64,000 bases of DNA from Citromicrobium sp. UBA3494 (lineage in GTDB: Bacteria; Pseudomonadota; Alphaproteobacteria; Sphingomonadales; Sphingomonadaceae): positions 163,342 to 227,341 of the forward strand of contig DFQH01000006.1 of assembly GCA_002377695.1 (NCBI GenBank), read 5' to 3'. The notes beneath the pieces are model-generated. The model was not told the origin of the DNA and made no database searches. It worked only from the letters and a program-made list of their open reading frames with translations. Below, piece by piece: positions 26,654 through 35,439 of the stretch; position 1 is the first letter of the stretch; each line of letters opens with the position of its first letter. The position numbers were made by a program, and so were the translations under genes.

Positions 26654-28111
26654 TTATTCGTCCCAGCCGAATGCGGCGCGCATGATGTCGTAGACGCGGT
26701 TCTGCTCGATCACCCCGCGCACGCGCTGCGCCCCTGGGCCGGTGCCGAACAGCGCGACATCCTCGCCCCCGTGGGTTTCCGCACCCAGCGGCACCAGCGC
26801 CTGCTGGCGGGCATCGGGGCGCGTCTCCGGCACAGGTCGCTCGCCCTGCACCGCGCCGGGGCCATTGGCGTAGCCCAGCGTGGTGTAGGGCTTGCCGTCG
26901 GCGGCCAGGATCGGTTCGTCGTTCGCGGCGCCGGGATGGTCCTCGTCACCGCTTTCGGGCGGATGGACCAGGCCCAGGATCGGATTGCCCCGCTTGGGAT
27001 AGCCCGCGATGGTGAAGACGTGGCTGTGGTCCGCCGTGACGAGGATCAGCGTTTCTTCGGGATCGGTGTTATCGACCGCGTACTGAATCGCGCGGGCGAA
27101 CTCGACCGTTTCCTCCAGCGCGTAGCCGGCCTGCCCGGCATGATGCCCGTGGTCGATCCGTCCGCTTTCGACCATCAGGTAATAGCCTTCGGGATCGTCG
27201 GAGAGGCGCCGGATCGATTCGGCGGTCATTTCCGTCAGTGTCGGTTCTTCCGTCTGCGCGGTCCGGTCCAGCTGATAGGTCATGTGGCTGGCCGAAAACA
27301 GGCCCAGCACCGGCGCGCCAAGCGGAGCCTGCCGCATCGAGGCGGTATTGGTGGCGATGGTCCCGCCCGTCCGGGCTGCCCACTGCGCAGGGAGATCGGC
27401 ATTCGCGTCCGCGCGGCTGCCACCCCTGGCGCTGCCGAAGAACTTGCGCGCACCACCACCCAGGGCGACGTCGAAGGGAAATTCGACCAGCTGCTGCGCG
27501 AAATCGGTGCAGCCCAGCGCGCGCTGGCTTTCGGGAATGTCCGAATCGGCTTCCCAGTTGCGATCCGGGTTGTGGCCGTAGACCGCCGCCGGGGTCGCAT
27601 GGGTAAGCCTCGCGGTGCTGACGATACCCACCGCCTTGCCCCGCTCCTGCGCCTCGACCGCGATCGGCTGTAGCAGGTGGCCCTGCGCAGCGGCACAATC
27701 GCCACGGGGCACGTCGGGGGCGGTGTTGATGACGCCGATCCGCGTCTTCGTGCCGGTATTGAGGGCGGAGGCCGTGCCCGCGCTGTCCGCCACCTGCGCG
27801 TCGGTGTTGTAGGTCTTCACCAGAGCCACGTTCCCGAACTTCTCGAAGCTGAGCTGGTAATCCTCGCCCGGCTGCCCCTGCTGCTGCCCGGCCAGGATGC
27901 GCGCGGCGGTGATCGTGGAAATGCCCATGCCGTCGCCGACGAACAGGATCACGTTCTTCGCCTTGCGCTCCGCAGCGATCGGGGCGGGGGCGGCCTGCGC
28001 TTCCTCGCCGTAATAATTGGTCGTGGTGGTGCACGCCGCGAGGGGCAGCGAAACGAGTGCTGCCAGCGCGGTTGCCCAGCGCTTGGCGTGATGGCTATCG
28101 GTGCGGATCAT
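26654..28111 (-). CDS. phoA: PhoA-type alkaline phosphatase lipoprotein
   Basis: A 485-residue phosphomonoesterase. NVILFVGDGMG (metal Asp), VADSAGTASA (nucleophile Ser), ESGRIDHGHHAG and VTADHSH hold the catalytic Ser and the two-zinc/magnesium ligands of the PhoA family. The signal ends in the lipobox PLAAC, so unlike E. coli PhoA it is lipid-anchored. The ATG follows GGGAGCCTGCC. A Pho-box-like site lies upstream, consistent with induction by phosphate starvation. It is divergent from xthA. Confidence 0.92.
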   Translation of the reverse strand: MIRTDSHHAKRWATALAALVSLPLAACTTTTNYYGEEAQAAPAPIAAERKAKNVILFVGDGMGISTITAARILAGQQQGQPGEDYQLSFEKFGNVALVKTYNTDAQVADSAGTASALNTGTKTRIGVINTAPDVPRGDCAAAQGHLLQPIAVEAQERGKAVGIVSTARLTHATPAAVYGHNPDRNWEADSDIPESQRALGCTDFAQQLVEFPFDVALGGGARKFFGSARGGSRADANADLPAQWAARTGGTIATNTASMRQAPLGAPVLGLFSASHMTYQLDRTAQTEEPTLTEMTAESIRRLSDDPEGYYLMVESGRIDHGHHAGQAGYALEETVEFARAIQYAVDNTDPEETLILVTADHSHVFTIAGYPKRGNPILGLVHPPESGDEDHPGAANDEPILAADGKPYTTLGYANGPGAVQGERPVPETRPDARQQALVPLGAETHGGEDVALFGTGPGAQRVRGVIEQNRVYDIMRAAFGWDE

Positions 28112-28167
28112 GGCAGGCTCCCTGGCGCGGCAATTCGGCTAAGCGCCTATGCCCATTGCGCATCAAT

Positions 28168-28188
28168 GAGACAACTGCGTGTCGCACG
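28168..28188 (-). promoter_or_regulatory. candidate Pho box upstream of phoA
   Basis: The minus strand reads GCGACACGCAGTTGTCTCAT. The core GCAGTTGTCTC differs by one base from the core upstream of pstS (GCAGTTGTCAC), and it ends 57 bases before the start compared with 62 there. GACAC and GTCTC are 11 bases apart, as PhoB half-sites should be. Confidence 0.5.
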
Positions 28189-28245
28189 CGCCGGGCCTGC
28201 CGCTCCGGCTTGCCGCGTGCCGATACGCGCCCTAAGTCCGCGCGC

Positions 28246-29043
28246 ATGGTATCTGTCACCACCTGGAACATCAATTCGGTCCGCCTGCGCATGCCGCTGG
28301 TCGAGCAGTTTCTCACGGCCCACGCGCCCGACATCCTGTGCCTGCAGGAAATCAAGTGCGTCGAGGAGCAATTCCCCGCCAAGGCCTTCCGCGAACTGGG
28401 CTACGATCATATCGCGATCCACGGGCAGAAGGGCTACCACGGCGTCGCCACGGTCAGCCGCGTCCCGTTCGAGGAAATCTCCCGCCACGACTGGCAGGAT
28501 AATGGCGAAGCCCGCCATGTCGGCGTGCGCCTGACCGATCCCGCGCACCAGGGCATGGTGGTGGAAAACGTGTACGTGCCCGCAGGCGGCGACGTGCCCG
28601 ACCGCGAGGTGAACGCCAAGTTCGGTCAGAAGCTCGACTTTCTGGAACGGATGGCCCGTTGGGCGGACACGGTCGACCAGCCCACGCTGATCGTGGGCGA
28701 TTTCAACATCGCCCCGCTGGAAAGCGACGTGTGGAGCCACAAGCAGCTGCTCAAGGTGGTCAGCCACACGCCGGTCGAGGTGGAGGCGCTGCAGCGCTTC
28801 ATGGATGCGCACGGCTGGAGGGACATCGGCCGCGAGCATGTGCCCGCGCCGGAGCGCTATTACAGCTGGTGGAGCTATCGCAATCCCAACTGGCAGACCA
28901 ACGACAAGGGCCGCAGGCTCGATCACATGTGGGCCAGTCCTGAACTCGCAAAGCAGGCCACCAAGCACTCCATCCTGGAAGAAGCGCGCAACTGGGAGCG
29001 TCCGTCCGACCATGTTCCGCTGACCACGGAGTTCGACCTCTGA
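28246..29043 (+). CDS. xthA: exodeoxyribonuclease III
   Basis: A 265-residue AP endonuclease/3-prime exonuclease of base-excision repair. It starts VTTWNINSVRLR and holds CLQEIKC (metal Glu), VYVPAGGD, VGDFNIAP, RRLDHMW and the final His in PSDHVPL, all catalytic motifs of the ExoIII/APE1 family. The start is the ATG at 28246, with no ribosome site. The longer open frame upstream crosses the phoA start region. ribA follows immediately. Confidence 0.95.
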   Translation: MVSVTTWNINSVRLRMPLVEQFLTAHAPDILCLQEIKCVEEQFPAKAFRELGYDHIAIHGQKGYHGVATVSRVPFEEISRHDWQDNGEARHVGVRLTDPAHQGMVVENVYVPAGGDVPDREVNAKFGQKLDFLERMARWADTVDQPTLIVGDFNIAPLESDVWSHKQLLKVVSHTPVEVEALQRFMDAHGWRDIGREHVPAPERYYSWWSYRNPNWQTNDKGRRLDHMWASPELAKQATKHSILEEARNWERPSDHVPLTTEFDL

Positions 29044-29132
29044 GCGGGAGGGGTACGGGTGGCACCGCGCCTGGCAACGCGCGGGCGCTGGCACAGGCGA
29101 TAGACGCTCTGCGCCACGGCTGGCCGATCGCA

Positions 29133-30125
29133 GTGGACGATGGGCCGGTGCTGCTGCCGGTCGAAACCGCGCCCAGCCCCGACATACAAGCGGACACGAT
29201 GCTGATCTCCGCGGCGCGTGCGCAAACGCTCAAGCTGGCGAACCAGCGCGAAGCCGCGGTCCCCCACGCGCCCGTGCTGATCGAGGGGGGGGAGCCCTTC
29301 ACGCTCGATCTGGCGCGAAGCGTGGGCGATCCCGCACTCGATCTGGCGAGCCCTATGAAAGGTCCGTTTCGCGCGCTCGCACTGCCGGGGACGCAGTGGC
29401 CCGCGACCGCGCTCGAAATCGCGCGCCACGCGGGCATCCTGCCTGCCTTCATGCTCGATCCGGCACCGGCGGACCAGCCGGTGGCCGTGGCCACGGCGGA
29501 CCTTGCCGCATTCGCCGCCCCCGAGAGTCTGCGCATCGCCGCGCGCACCCGCCTGCCTACGGTGGCGGCGGAGCAGGCGGAAATCGCGATCTTTCGTTCT
29601 CCCGCCGATCTGCGCGAACATGCCGCGCTCATCATCGGGCGCCAGAGCGCGGACAAGGTCCCGCTCGTGCGGATTCACTCCGAATGCCTGACCGGCGATG
29701 TCTTCGGCAGCCTGAAGTGCGATTGCGGGCCGCAGCTCGACAGCGCGCTGCACACTTTCGCGCAGGAGGCGGAAAAAGGCGGCTACGGGGTGGTCCTGTA
29801 CCTGCGACAGGAGGGACGCGGGATCGGCCTCGTGAACAAGCTGCGCGCGTACCAGCTTCAGGAGCAGGGCTACGACACGGTGGAGGCGAACCAGCGGCTC
29901 GGCCTGCCCGACGAGGCGCGAGACTTTCCCATTGCGGGACGGATGCTTTTACTACTGGGGATTTCACGTATCCGCCTGCTGACGAACAACCCGGCGAAGC
30001 TTACCGCGATGGAAGAACAGAACATCGAAATCGTCGAAAGGCTTCCCTTGGACACGGGCACCAATCCTCACAACACCCGCTATCTGGCGACCAAACGCGA
30101 TCGTTCCGGCCACCTCCTTCCATGA
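29133..30125 (+). CDS. ribA: GTP cyclohydrolase II
   Basis: At least 330 residues. The C-terminal half is the enzyme that opens GTP in the first step of riboflavin synthesis: HSECLTGDVFGSLKCDCGPQL carries the three zinc Cys, YLRQEGRGIGLVNKLRAY the catalytic Arg/Tyr region. The N-terminal 150 residues are an extension in which I recognise no intact dihydroxybutanone-phosphate synthase motif. GTG 29133 is the first canonical start, but protein-like sequence (ALAQAIDALRHGWPIAV) continues in frame upstream to the xthA stop, where CTG overlaps it as CTGA. The true N-terminus may therefore lie at 29040. The gnat gene overlaps by four bases. Confidence 0.88.
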   Translation: MDDGPVLLPVETAPSPDIQADTMLISAARAQTLKLANQREAAVPHAPVLIEGGEPFTLDLARSVGDPALDLASPMKGPFRALALPGTQWPATALEIARHAGILPAFMLDPAPADQPVAVATADLAAFAAPESLRIAARTRLPTVAAEQAEIAIFRSPADLREHAALIIGRQSADKVPLVRIHSECLTGDVFGSLKCDCGPQLDSALHTFAQEAEKGGYGVVLYLRQEGRGIGLVNKLRAYQLQEQGYDTVEANQRLGLPDEARDFPIAGRMLLLLGISRIRLLTNNPAKLTAMEEQNIEIVERLPLDTGTNPHNTRYLATKRDRSGHLLP

Positions 30126-30643
30126 GGAAGCTGACTATCCGGGAAGAACAGCCCGGCGATATCGCATCCATCCACGCCCTGACCCGCGCCGCCTTTGCCA
30201 GGGCGAAGCACTCCGACGGAAACGAGCAGGACATCATCGATGCGCTGCGCGCCGATGGCGACCTCACGCTCTCTCTGGTGGCGACCAATATGGACGAAGC
30301 GGTCATCGGCCATATCGCCTTCTCCCCGGTCGAAATCTCGGACGGCACCCCCGGCTGGTACGCAGCCGGGCCGATTTCGGTGATGCCCATGCGCCAGCGC
30401 ACCGGGATCGGTTCGCAGCTGGCGGAAGAGAGCATCGCGCGGATCCGCGCGTTCGGGGCGCAGGGCGTCGTCCTGCTGGGCGATCCGGGGTATTACGCGC
30501 GCTACGGCTTCCACCCCGATCCCGACCTCATCCTGCCCGGCTTTCCGCCCGGGTATTTTCAGATCCGCATGTTCGGCGAAGGTCCGCGCCCCAAGGGCAC
30601 CGTAACCTACGCGCCCGCCTTCGGCCTCCGTCCGAAAGACTAG
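30122..30643 (+). CDS. GNAT family N-acetyltransferase (YhbS-like)
   Basis: A 173-residue acetyl-CoA-dependent acyltransferase. ISVMPMRQRTGIGSQLAEESI contains the pyrophosphate-binding RxxGxG motif, and GVVLLGDPGYYARYGFHP is typical of the YhbS group. The acceptor is unknown. The ATG at 30122 overlaps the ribA stop (ATGA), so it is translated as part of the xthA-ribA unit. Confidence 0.88.
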   Translation: MRKLTIREEQPGDIASIHALTRAAFARAKHSDGNEQDIIDALRADGDLTLSLVATNMDEAVIGHIAFSPVEISDGTPGWYAAGPISVMPMRQRTGIGSQLAEESIARIRAFGAQGVVLLGDPGYYARYGFHPDPDLILPGFPPGYFQIRMFGEGPRPKGTVTYAPAFGLRPKD

Positions 30644-30703
30644 GCAGCAACAGCGCTTTACGGCAGGCTGTCTATCCCGAAACCCGCGCAACGGGGGAAT
30701 GAC

Positions 30704-31420
30704 ATGCACAAGATCCTGCTCGCAATCGCGGCCCTGGCCTGCCTGGCGAATACCGGCGACCAAATCGAAGCCCTGACGGACAGCGGCGAATACGCGGCCG
30801 CATTCTCGATCGCGCGCGAAGCCGCCGAGGCTGGCGACCCCGAAGCGCTCGACTGGTTGGGCTGGTTCTACGAATTCGGCAATGGCGTGGAACGCGATCC
30901 GGCGATGGCCGCGCGCTATTACCGGGCGGCTGCCGCGCAGGGCGAAAACCACGCGCGCTGGCGGCTGGGTGTCATGATCGATCAGGGCGAAACGCCAGGA
31001 GAGCCCGAAGAGGCGGTCGCGCTGTTCCGGCAGGCAGCCGGGGAGAACTATCTTCACGCGGTGGTCAGCCTCGCGGTGATGCAGGCGACCGGCCGTGGCA
31101 CTCCGCAGGATTACGCCGCAGCTCTTCAGAACTACATGGCCGCCGCCGCTCTGGGAAGCGATCACGCAGCGCGCGGGGTGGGCGTGATGATCTGGAACGG
31201 CGAGGGTGTGGAAGCGGACCGGGAAGAGGCTGCCGCCTGGTTCCTGCTGTCCGCCGCGATGGGCAATGAGGAAGGTGGCGACGCGCTCGATGCAGCCCTG
31301 GGCGCATTGGGCGATGCCGCCGACGAGCGGGCCATCGCACGCCGCGCTTCGGAAATAGCCGATACGCTCGGCCTCGATATTCTTGTCGAATTCGAAGAAG
31401 CGCCGGACGCAGGGGTGTGA
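30704..31420 (+). CDS. exported Sel1/TPR-like repeat protein
   Basis: A 238-residue protein with a short hydrophobic N-terminus (signal peptide to about residue 18) and four or five Sel1-like repeats, for example ALDWLGWFYEFGNGVERDPA, HARWRLGVMIDQGE, AVVSLAVMQATGRGTPQDY and ARGVGVMIWNGEGVEAD. Such repeats form helical solenoids that bind other proteins. It is probably periplasmic; the partner is unknown. A GGGGGAATGAC ribosome site precedes the ATG. Confidence 0.82.
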   Translation: MHKILLAIAALACLANTGDQIEALTDSGEYAAAFSIAREAAEAGDPEALDWLGWFYEFGNGVERDPAMAARYYRAAAAQGENHARWRLGVMIDQGETPGEPEEAVALFRQAAGENYLHAVVSLAVMQATGRGTPQDYAAALQNYMAAAALGSDHAARGVGVMIWNGEGVEADREEAAAWFLLSAAMGNEEGGDALDAALGALGDAADERAIARRASEIADTLGLDILVEFEEAPDAGV

Positions 31421-31439
31421 ACCGCAGAAGAGCGCGCGC

Positions 31440-32465
31440 TCAGCGCCGCTCGAACGGGGTCAGCCCGTTGCCCAGCCGATTGTCGGCGATGCGCAGGTTG
31501 GCGCCGGTCCAGTCTGCCACGAAGGCAGACTTGCGCGCCAGCGAGGGCACGAAGCGCGCATCGTTGCCCGCGATCGTCAGCCCGTCCGAACTGTGCGTCT
31601 GTTCCTCGGCGCCGACCGCGATGAAGGCGGAATAGTTTTCCTTGTCGCGGCCCTGGACGAACCAGTTGTTCGTGATCTGCCCGCGCGCGCCCTGCGGCAG
31701 GTCGATCATGTAATTGGTCGCCCGGCCGTTGGAATCGTCGAAGCTGGAGGCCGCGACTTCGACCACGGCGGCACGCGCCTTCAGGTAGTGGCCGCCGGTG
31801 CCTTCCTCGAACCGGCTGCGGGTCACGCGCAGGTGGCCGATATCGCCGGTGTAGATCGAATGGGCGCAGCCGCCCGAATTCTCGCAGGTGCCGAGGCGGG
31901 TGAAGGTGGAACGGTCCACCACCAGCCGCATCCTCTCGTCATGCGCGGTCAGGATGCCCTGCTGGCTGTCGCGGAACCAGCTGTTCGCCACGGTCAGATT
32001 GCCCGCTTCCTGGCGAATGCCCGCGCCATTGCCGTCGGCAACCGCAATGCGGCTGAAGATGATGCCCGAAACGCTCGCCTCCGCCCCGCGCAGCACCAGC
32101 GCGGCCTTGCCTTCGCATGCGGTGGCGGTGAATTCGACCTGGCCCGGCTCGGTCGCGAGAAAGGCAACGCGCCCTGCGCTCTGCACCGCGCACTGGCGAT
32201 AGGTGCCCGGCGCAATGGCAATGCTGCCCTCGCCCGATCCGATCGCATCGACCGCGCCCTGCAGCGTCGAGAATCCACGATTGGTCTCGACCACGGTGAA
32301 AGGCGCGGGGGTGAGAGGCGCGGGCGCAGGCTGCGCCATCAATGCGGCAAGCGGAATCAGCGCTACCGCCACGGCGGCGACAACGCCGGCAGCAATCATC
32401 GTCGGGCGCGCCAGCGTGGTGCGCTGGGCAAAAGGGGGCTGGGTAGGGTCGCGTGCCTCGGTCAT
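31440..32465 (-). CDS. membrane-anchored right-handed beta-helix protein
   Basis: A 341-residue protein with one N-terminal membrane anchor (near residues 23-45), a Pro-rich linker and a region of repeated short strands and turns (residues 80-330) typical of a parallel beta-helix. Examples are LTVANSWFRDSQQGI, LRVTRSRFEEGTG and GQITNNWFVQGRD. These resemble pectate-lyase-like right-handed parallel folds that bind or cut polysaccharides, but no catalytic set is evident. I prefer the ATG at 32465 over a GTG eleven codons upstream. Convergent with the Sel1 gene. Confidence 0.75.
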   Translation of the reverse strand: MTEARDPTQPPFAQRTTLARPTMIAAGVVAAVAVALIPLAALMAQPAPAPLTPAPFTVVETNRGFSTLQGAVDAIGSGEGSIAIAPGTYRQCAVQSAGRVAFLATEPGQVEFTATACEGKAALVLRGAEASVSGIIFSRIAVADGNGAGIRQEAGNLTVANSWFRDSQQGILTAHDERMRLVVDRSTFTRLGTCENSGGCAHSIYTGDIGHLRVTRSRFEEGTGGHYLKARAAVVEVAASSFDDSNGRATNYMIDLPQGARGQITNNWFVQGRDKENYSAFIAVGAEEQTHSSDGLTIAGNDARFVPSLARKSAFVADWTGANLRIADNRLGNGLTPFERR

Positions 32466-32632
32466 GCGGGGAATTGCTAAGGCATAATGGTTAACCACCC
32501 GCTAAGGCGTGGCCCGGTGATCACGCCCCATATTTCCCTTTGATCCGACGCATGCGGTCTGCTTAGCTTGTACCGGCACGTTCGGGCGCAGCCCGCAATT
32601 TGGTGCACCTATTTCAGATGGAGGATGGGCAG

Positions 32633-32962
32633 ATGAAATTCACAATCCGTGCGGGCCTGATCGGTGCGAGCGCGCTGGCCCTCGTTGCATGCGGCGATTC
32701 CGATGATGCCAGCGATGAAGTGATTGCCGACAATGTCGAAATCCCGGCCGACGATGCGATGAGCGACGTGACGGACGAACCGATGATGGACGACGAGGTT
32801 GCCGCGCCCGAGCCCGCCCCTGCCCCCGAACCGGTCGAAACGCAGACCGACGAGGAACGCCAGGAAGCCGTGCGCCGCTCGGTCGAGGATGAAGCCGCGG
32901 CAGCCGAAGCGACGGCAGCCGAAATCCAGGCCGAACTCGACAAGATGAGCGCCGAAAACTGA
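32633..32962 (+). CDS. small acidic lipoprotein
   Basis: A 109-residue protein with a lipobox (LALVACGD) followed by an almost entirely acidic, Ala/Pro/Glu-rich chain and a predicted helix rich in Ala and Glu (EDEAAAAEATAAEIQAELDK). It should be a disordered lipid-anchored envelope protein. It resembles the pentapeptide-repeat lipoprotein at 37405 in size and composition. GGAGG precedes the ATG. Function unknown. Confidence 0.75.
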   Translation: MKFTIRAGLIGASALALVACGDSDDASDEVIADNVEIPADDAMSDVTDEPMMDDEVAAPEPAPAPEPVETQTDEERQEAVRRSVEDEAAAAEATAAEIQAELDKMSAEN

Positions 32963-32983
32963 GTTTGGCGGCAAGTTGGGCGT

Positions 32984-33008
32984 GGGCGGCCTGCAGGGCG
33001 GGCCGCCC
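32984..33008. terminator. GC-rich inverted repeat after the acidic lipoprotein gene
   Basis: GGGCGGCC pairs with GGCCGCCC across a 9-base loop, 22 bases past the lipoprotein stop and ahead of the acyl-CoA dehydrogenase. No U-run follows, so it may be a weak or factor-assisted stop, or a stabiliser of the lipoprotein message. Confidence 0.4.
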
Positions 33009-33043
33009 ATGATGTTATGTGAAGACCGGAGTTGAGTAGCACT

Positions 33044-34219
33044 ATGTCGGGAATGGACGCGGACACCTTCGAGCAGTTTCACGAACAATTGGAGCGCTAT
33101 GTCCGCGAACGGCTGATCCCGGCCGAAAAGGACGTGATCGCGAATGATGCGATTCCCGCCGACATCGTCGATGAAATGAAGGAGATGGGCCTGTTCGGCC
33201 TGACCGTGCCCGAGGAATATGGCGGCGCGGGCCTCTCCGTCACGCAATATGCACGCACGGTGAAGACGATGGCCTATGCCGCGCCCGCCTTCCGCTCCAT
33301 CTTCTCGATCAATGTCGGCATGTTCAATTCCGCGATCAAGAACGGCGGTACCGAAGCGCAGAAGGCGGAATGGTGGCCCCGGATCGCTGGTGGAGAGATT
33401 GCCTGTTTCGGGCTGACCGAGCCGGGCAGCGGATCGGACAGTGCGGCCATGCAGACCACTGCGAAGCCCGATCCCGACGGCAATGGCTGGATCCTCAACG
33501 GCTCCAAGCGCTACATTACCAACGCCCCGCATGCCGACGTCGCGCTGATCATGGCCCGGACCGAAAAAGAGGCATTGCCCAAGAACGCGCACGTCAGCGC
33601 CTTCATCGTGCCAATGGACACGCCCGGCATGTCGACCGGCAGCCCCGATCACAAAATGGGCCAGGCGGGCAGCCTGGTGTCGGACGTCTATCTCGAAGAC
33701 GTGCACGTGCCAGCCGACGCGCTGCTGGGCGGGGAGCCCGGCCAGGGCTTCCGCTTCGCCATGCAGAGCCTCGACAATGGCCGCATTTCCGTGGGCGCGG
33801 CCAGCACCGGCTACGCCAAGCGCGCGCTTGACAGCGCGCTGCGCTACGCCAACGAACGCCAGGCCTTCGGCGAACCCATCGCCAATTTCCAGCTGATCCA
33901 GCAAATGCTCGCCGAAAGCTGGACCGAGATCTACGCCGCCGAGGCGATGATGGCCGACGTGACCGCGCGCGTCGATCGCGGCGAGAACACCATCAAGCAC
34001 GCCGCCGCGTTCAAGGTCTTCGCCTCCGAAATGTGCGGCCGCGTGGTCGACCGGGTGGTGCAGATCTACGGCGGCGCCGGATATTTGACCGAGTACGATG
34101 CGGAACGCTTCTTCCGCGATGCGCGGCTCTACCGCATCTACGAAGGGACCACGCAGATCCTGCAATTGCAGGTCGCCAAGCACATGCTGCGCGAATTCGC
34201 CGCCGGGGTGCAGAGCTGA
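33044..34219 (+). CDS. acyl-CoA dehydrogenase
   Basis: A 391-residue flavoenzyme that inserts the alpha-beta double bond into an acyl-CoA. GLTEPGSGSD and KRYITNAPHAD are the FAD/substrate loops, GYAKRALDSALRYANERQAFG is the second signature, and the catalytic Glu lies in IYEGTTQILQ. The chain specificity is uncertain. The ATG at 33044 is chosen over an upstream TTG; GGAG lies 12 bases before it. First gene of a three-gene operon with thiolase and hydratase, joined by TGATG and ATGA overlaps. Confidence 0.93.
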   Translation: MSGMDADTFEQFHEQLERYVRERLIPAEKDVIANDAIPADIVDEMKEMGLFGLTVPEEYGGAGLSVTQYARTVKTMAYAAPAFRSIFSINVGMFNSAIKNGGTEAQKAEWWPRIAGGEIACFGLTEPGSGSDSAAMQTTAKPDPDGNGWILNGSKRYITNAPHADVALIMARTEKEALPKNAHVSAFIVPMDTPGMSTGSPDHKMGQAGSLVSDVYLEDVHVPADALLGGEPGQGFRFAMQSLDNGRISVGAASTGYAKRALDSALRYANERQAFGEPIANFQLIQQMLAESWTEIYAAEAMMADVTARVDRGENTIKHAAAFKVFASEMCGRVVDRVVQIYGGAGYLTEYDAERFFRDARLYRIYEGTTQILQLQVAKHMLREFAAGVQS

Positions 34220-35439
34220 TGGCCCAGCTGCGCCGCGCTGCGATCGTATCGCCCATCCGCACGCCCGTGGGCCGTTTCCTCGGCACGCTGACCCCGCTGG
34301 AGGCGGGCCCGCTGGCCGCGCACATCATCAAGGCGCTGATCGAGCGTACCGGAATCGACCCTGCACGCGTCGACGATGTCGTCTTTGCGCAAGGCTATGG
34401 CAGCGGCGAAGCGCCCGCCATCGGGCGCTGGGCGTGGCTGGCGGCAGGCATGCCCATCGAAGTCCCCGGCTTCCAGCTCGACCGGCGCTGCGGATCGGGG
34501 CTGCAATCGGTGATCGAGGCGGCGATGATGGTCCAGACCGGCGCGGCGGATTGCGTGCTGGCGGGCGGCGTCGAATCGATGTCCAACGTGGAGCATTACA
34601 CCACCGGCGCGCGCCACGGCACCAAGATGGGCGATGTCGCGCTGTGGGACCGGCTGACGCGCGGCCGCCTGATGAGCCAGCCGATCGAGCGCTTCGGCGT
34701 GATCTCGGGCATGATCGAGACGGCTGAGAACCTGGCGAAAGATTACGACGTCAGCCGCGAGGCAGCGGACGAATACGCCGTATCTTCCCATCAGAAGGCC
34801 GCAGCCGCGTGGGATGCGGGCAAGTTCGACGCGCACACGGTGCCGATCGACGTGCCCCAGCGCCGGAAAGACCCGATCCACTTCGCGCGCGACGAGGGCT
34901 TCCGCCCCGATGCGTCGATGGAAAGCCTTGGGGGCCTGCGCGCGATCGAGAAGGACGGCATCGTGACGGCAGGCAATGCCAGCCAGCAGAACGACGCCTC
35001 TGCCGCCTGCCTGGTGGTTGCGGAAGACAAGCTCGGAGAACTGGGCCTCGAGCCCATGCTGTGGTTCGAAGGCTGGGCCGCTGCGGGGTGCGATCCTGCA
35101 CGCATGGGGATCGGCCCGGTGCCCGCGACGGAAAAGCTTTTCGGTCGCACCGGCAAGGGCTGGGACGATATCGACCTCGTTGAGCTGAACGAGGCTTTCG
35201 CCCCGCAGGTCCTCGCCGTGCTCAAAGGCTGGGGGTGGAGCGAGGACGATTCGCGTCGCGACATGCTCAACGTCAACGGCTCGGGCATCTCGCTGGGCCA
35301 CCCGATCGGGGCGACCGGCGGCCGCATTCTGGCCGACCTGGCGCACGAACTGCACCGGCGCGAGGGGCGCCTTGCGCTGGAGACGATGTGCATCGGCGGC
35401 GGCCAGGGCCTCGCCGCGCTGTTCGAACGCGCGGCATGA
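34219..35439 (+). CDS. acetyl-CoA acyltransferase (thiolase)
   Basis: A 406-residue thiolase cleaving 3-ketoacyl-CoA. The acyl-accepting Cys is in FQLDRRCGSGLQSV, the His in GHPIGATG and the second Cys in CIGGGQGLAALF. ELNEAFAPQV is present. It begins inside the stop of the acyl-CoA dehydrogenase (TGATG), and its own stop overlaps the hydratase start. A role in fatty-acid or branched amino-acid breakdown fits the operon; no 3-hydroxyacyl-CoA dehydrogenase is in the unit. Confidence 0.93.
   Translation: MAQLRRAAIVSPIRTPVGRFLGTLTPLEAGPLAAHIIKALIERTGIDPARVDDVVFAQGYGSGEAPAIGRWAWLAAGMPIEVPGFQLDRRCGSGLQSVIEAAMMVQTGAADCVLAGGVESMSNVEHYTTGARHGTKMGDVALWDRLTRGRLMSQPIERFGVISGMIETAENLAKDYDVSREAADEYAVSSHQKAAAAWDAGKFDAHTVPIDVPQRRKDPIHFARDEGFRPDASMESLGGLRAIEKDGIVTAGNASQQNDASAACLVVAEDKLGELGLEPMLWFEGWAAAGCDPARMGIGPVPATEKLFGRTGKGWDDIDLVELNEAFAPQVLAVLKGWGWSEDDSRRDMLNVNGSGISLGHPIGATGGRILADLAHELHRREGRLALETMCIGGGQGLAALFERAA

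Noticed and set aside
29133..29580. A bifunctional ribBA enzyme
   Set aside because: The N-terminal region shows no recognisable dihydroxybutanone-phosphate synthase motifs; only the cyclohydrolase half is supported.
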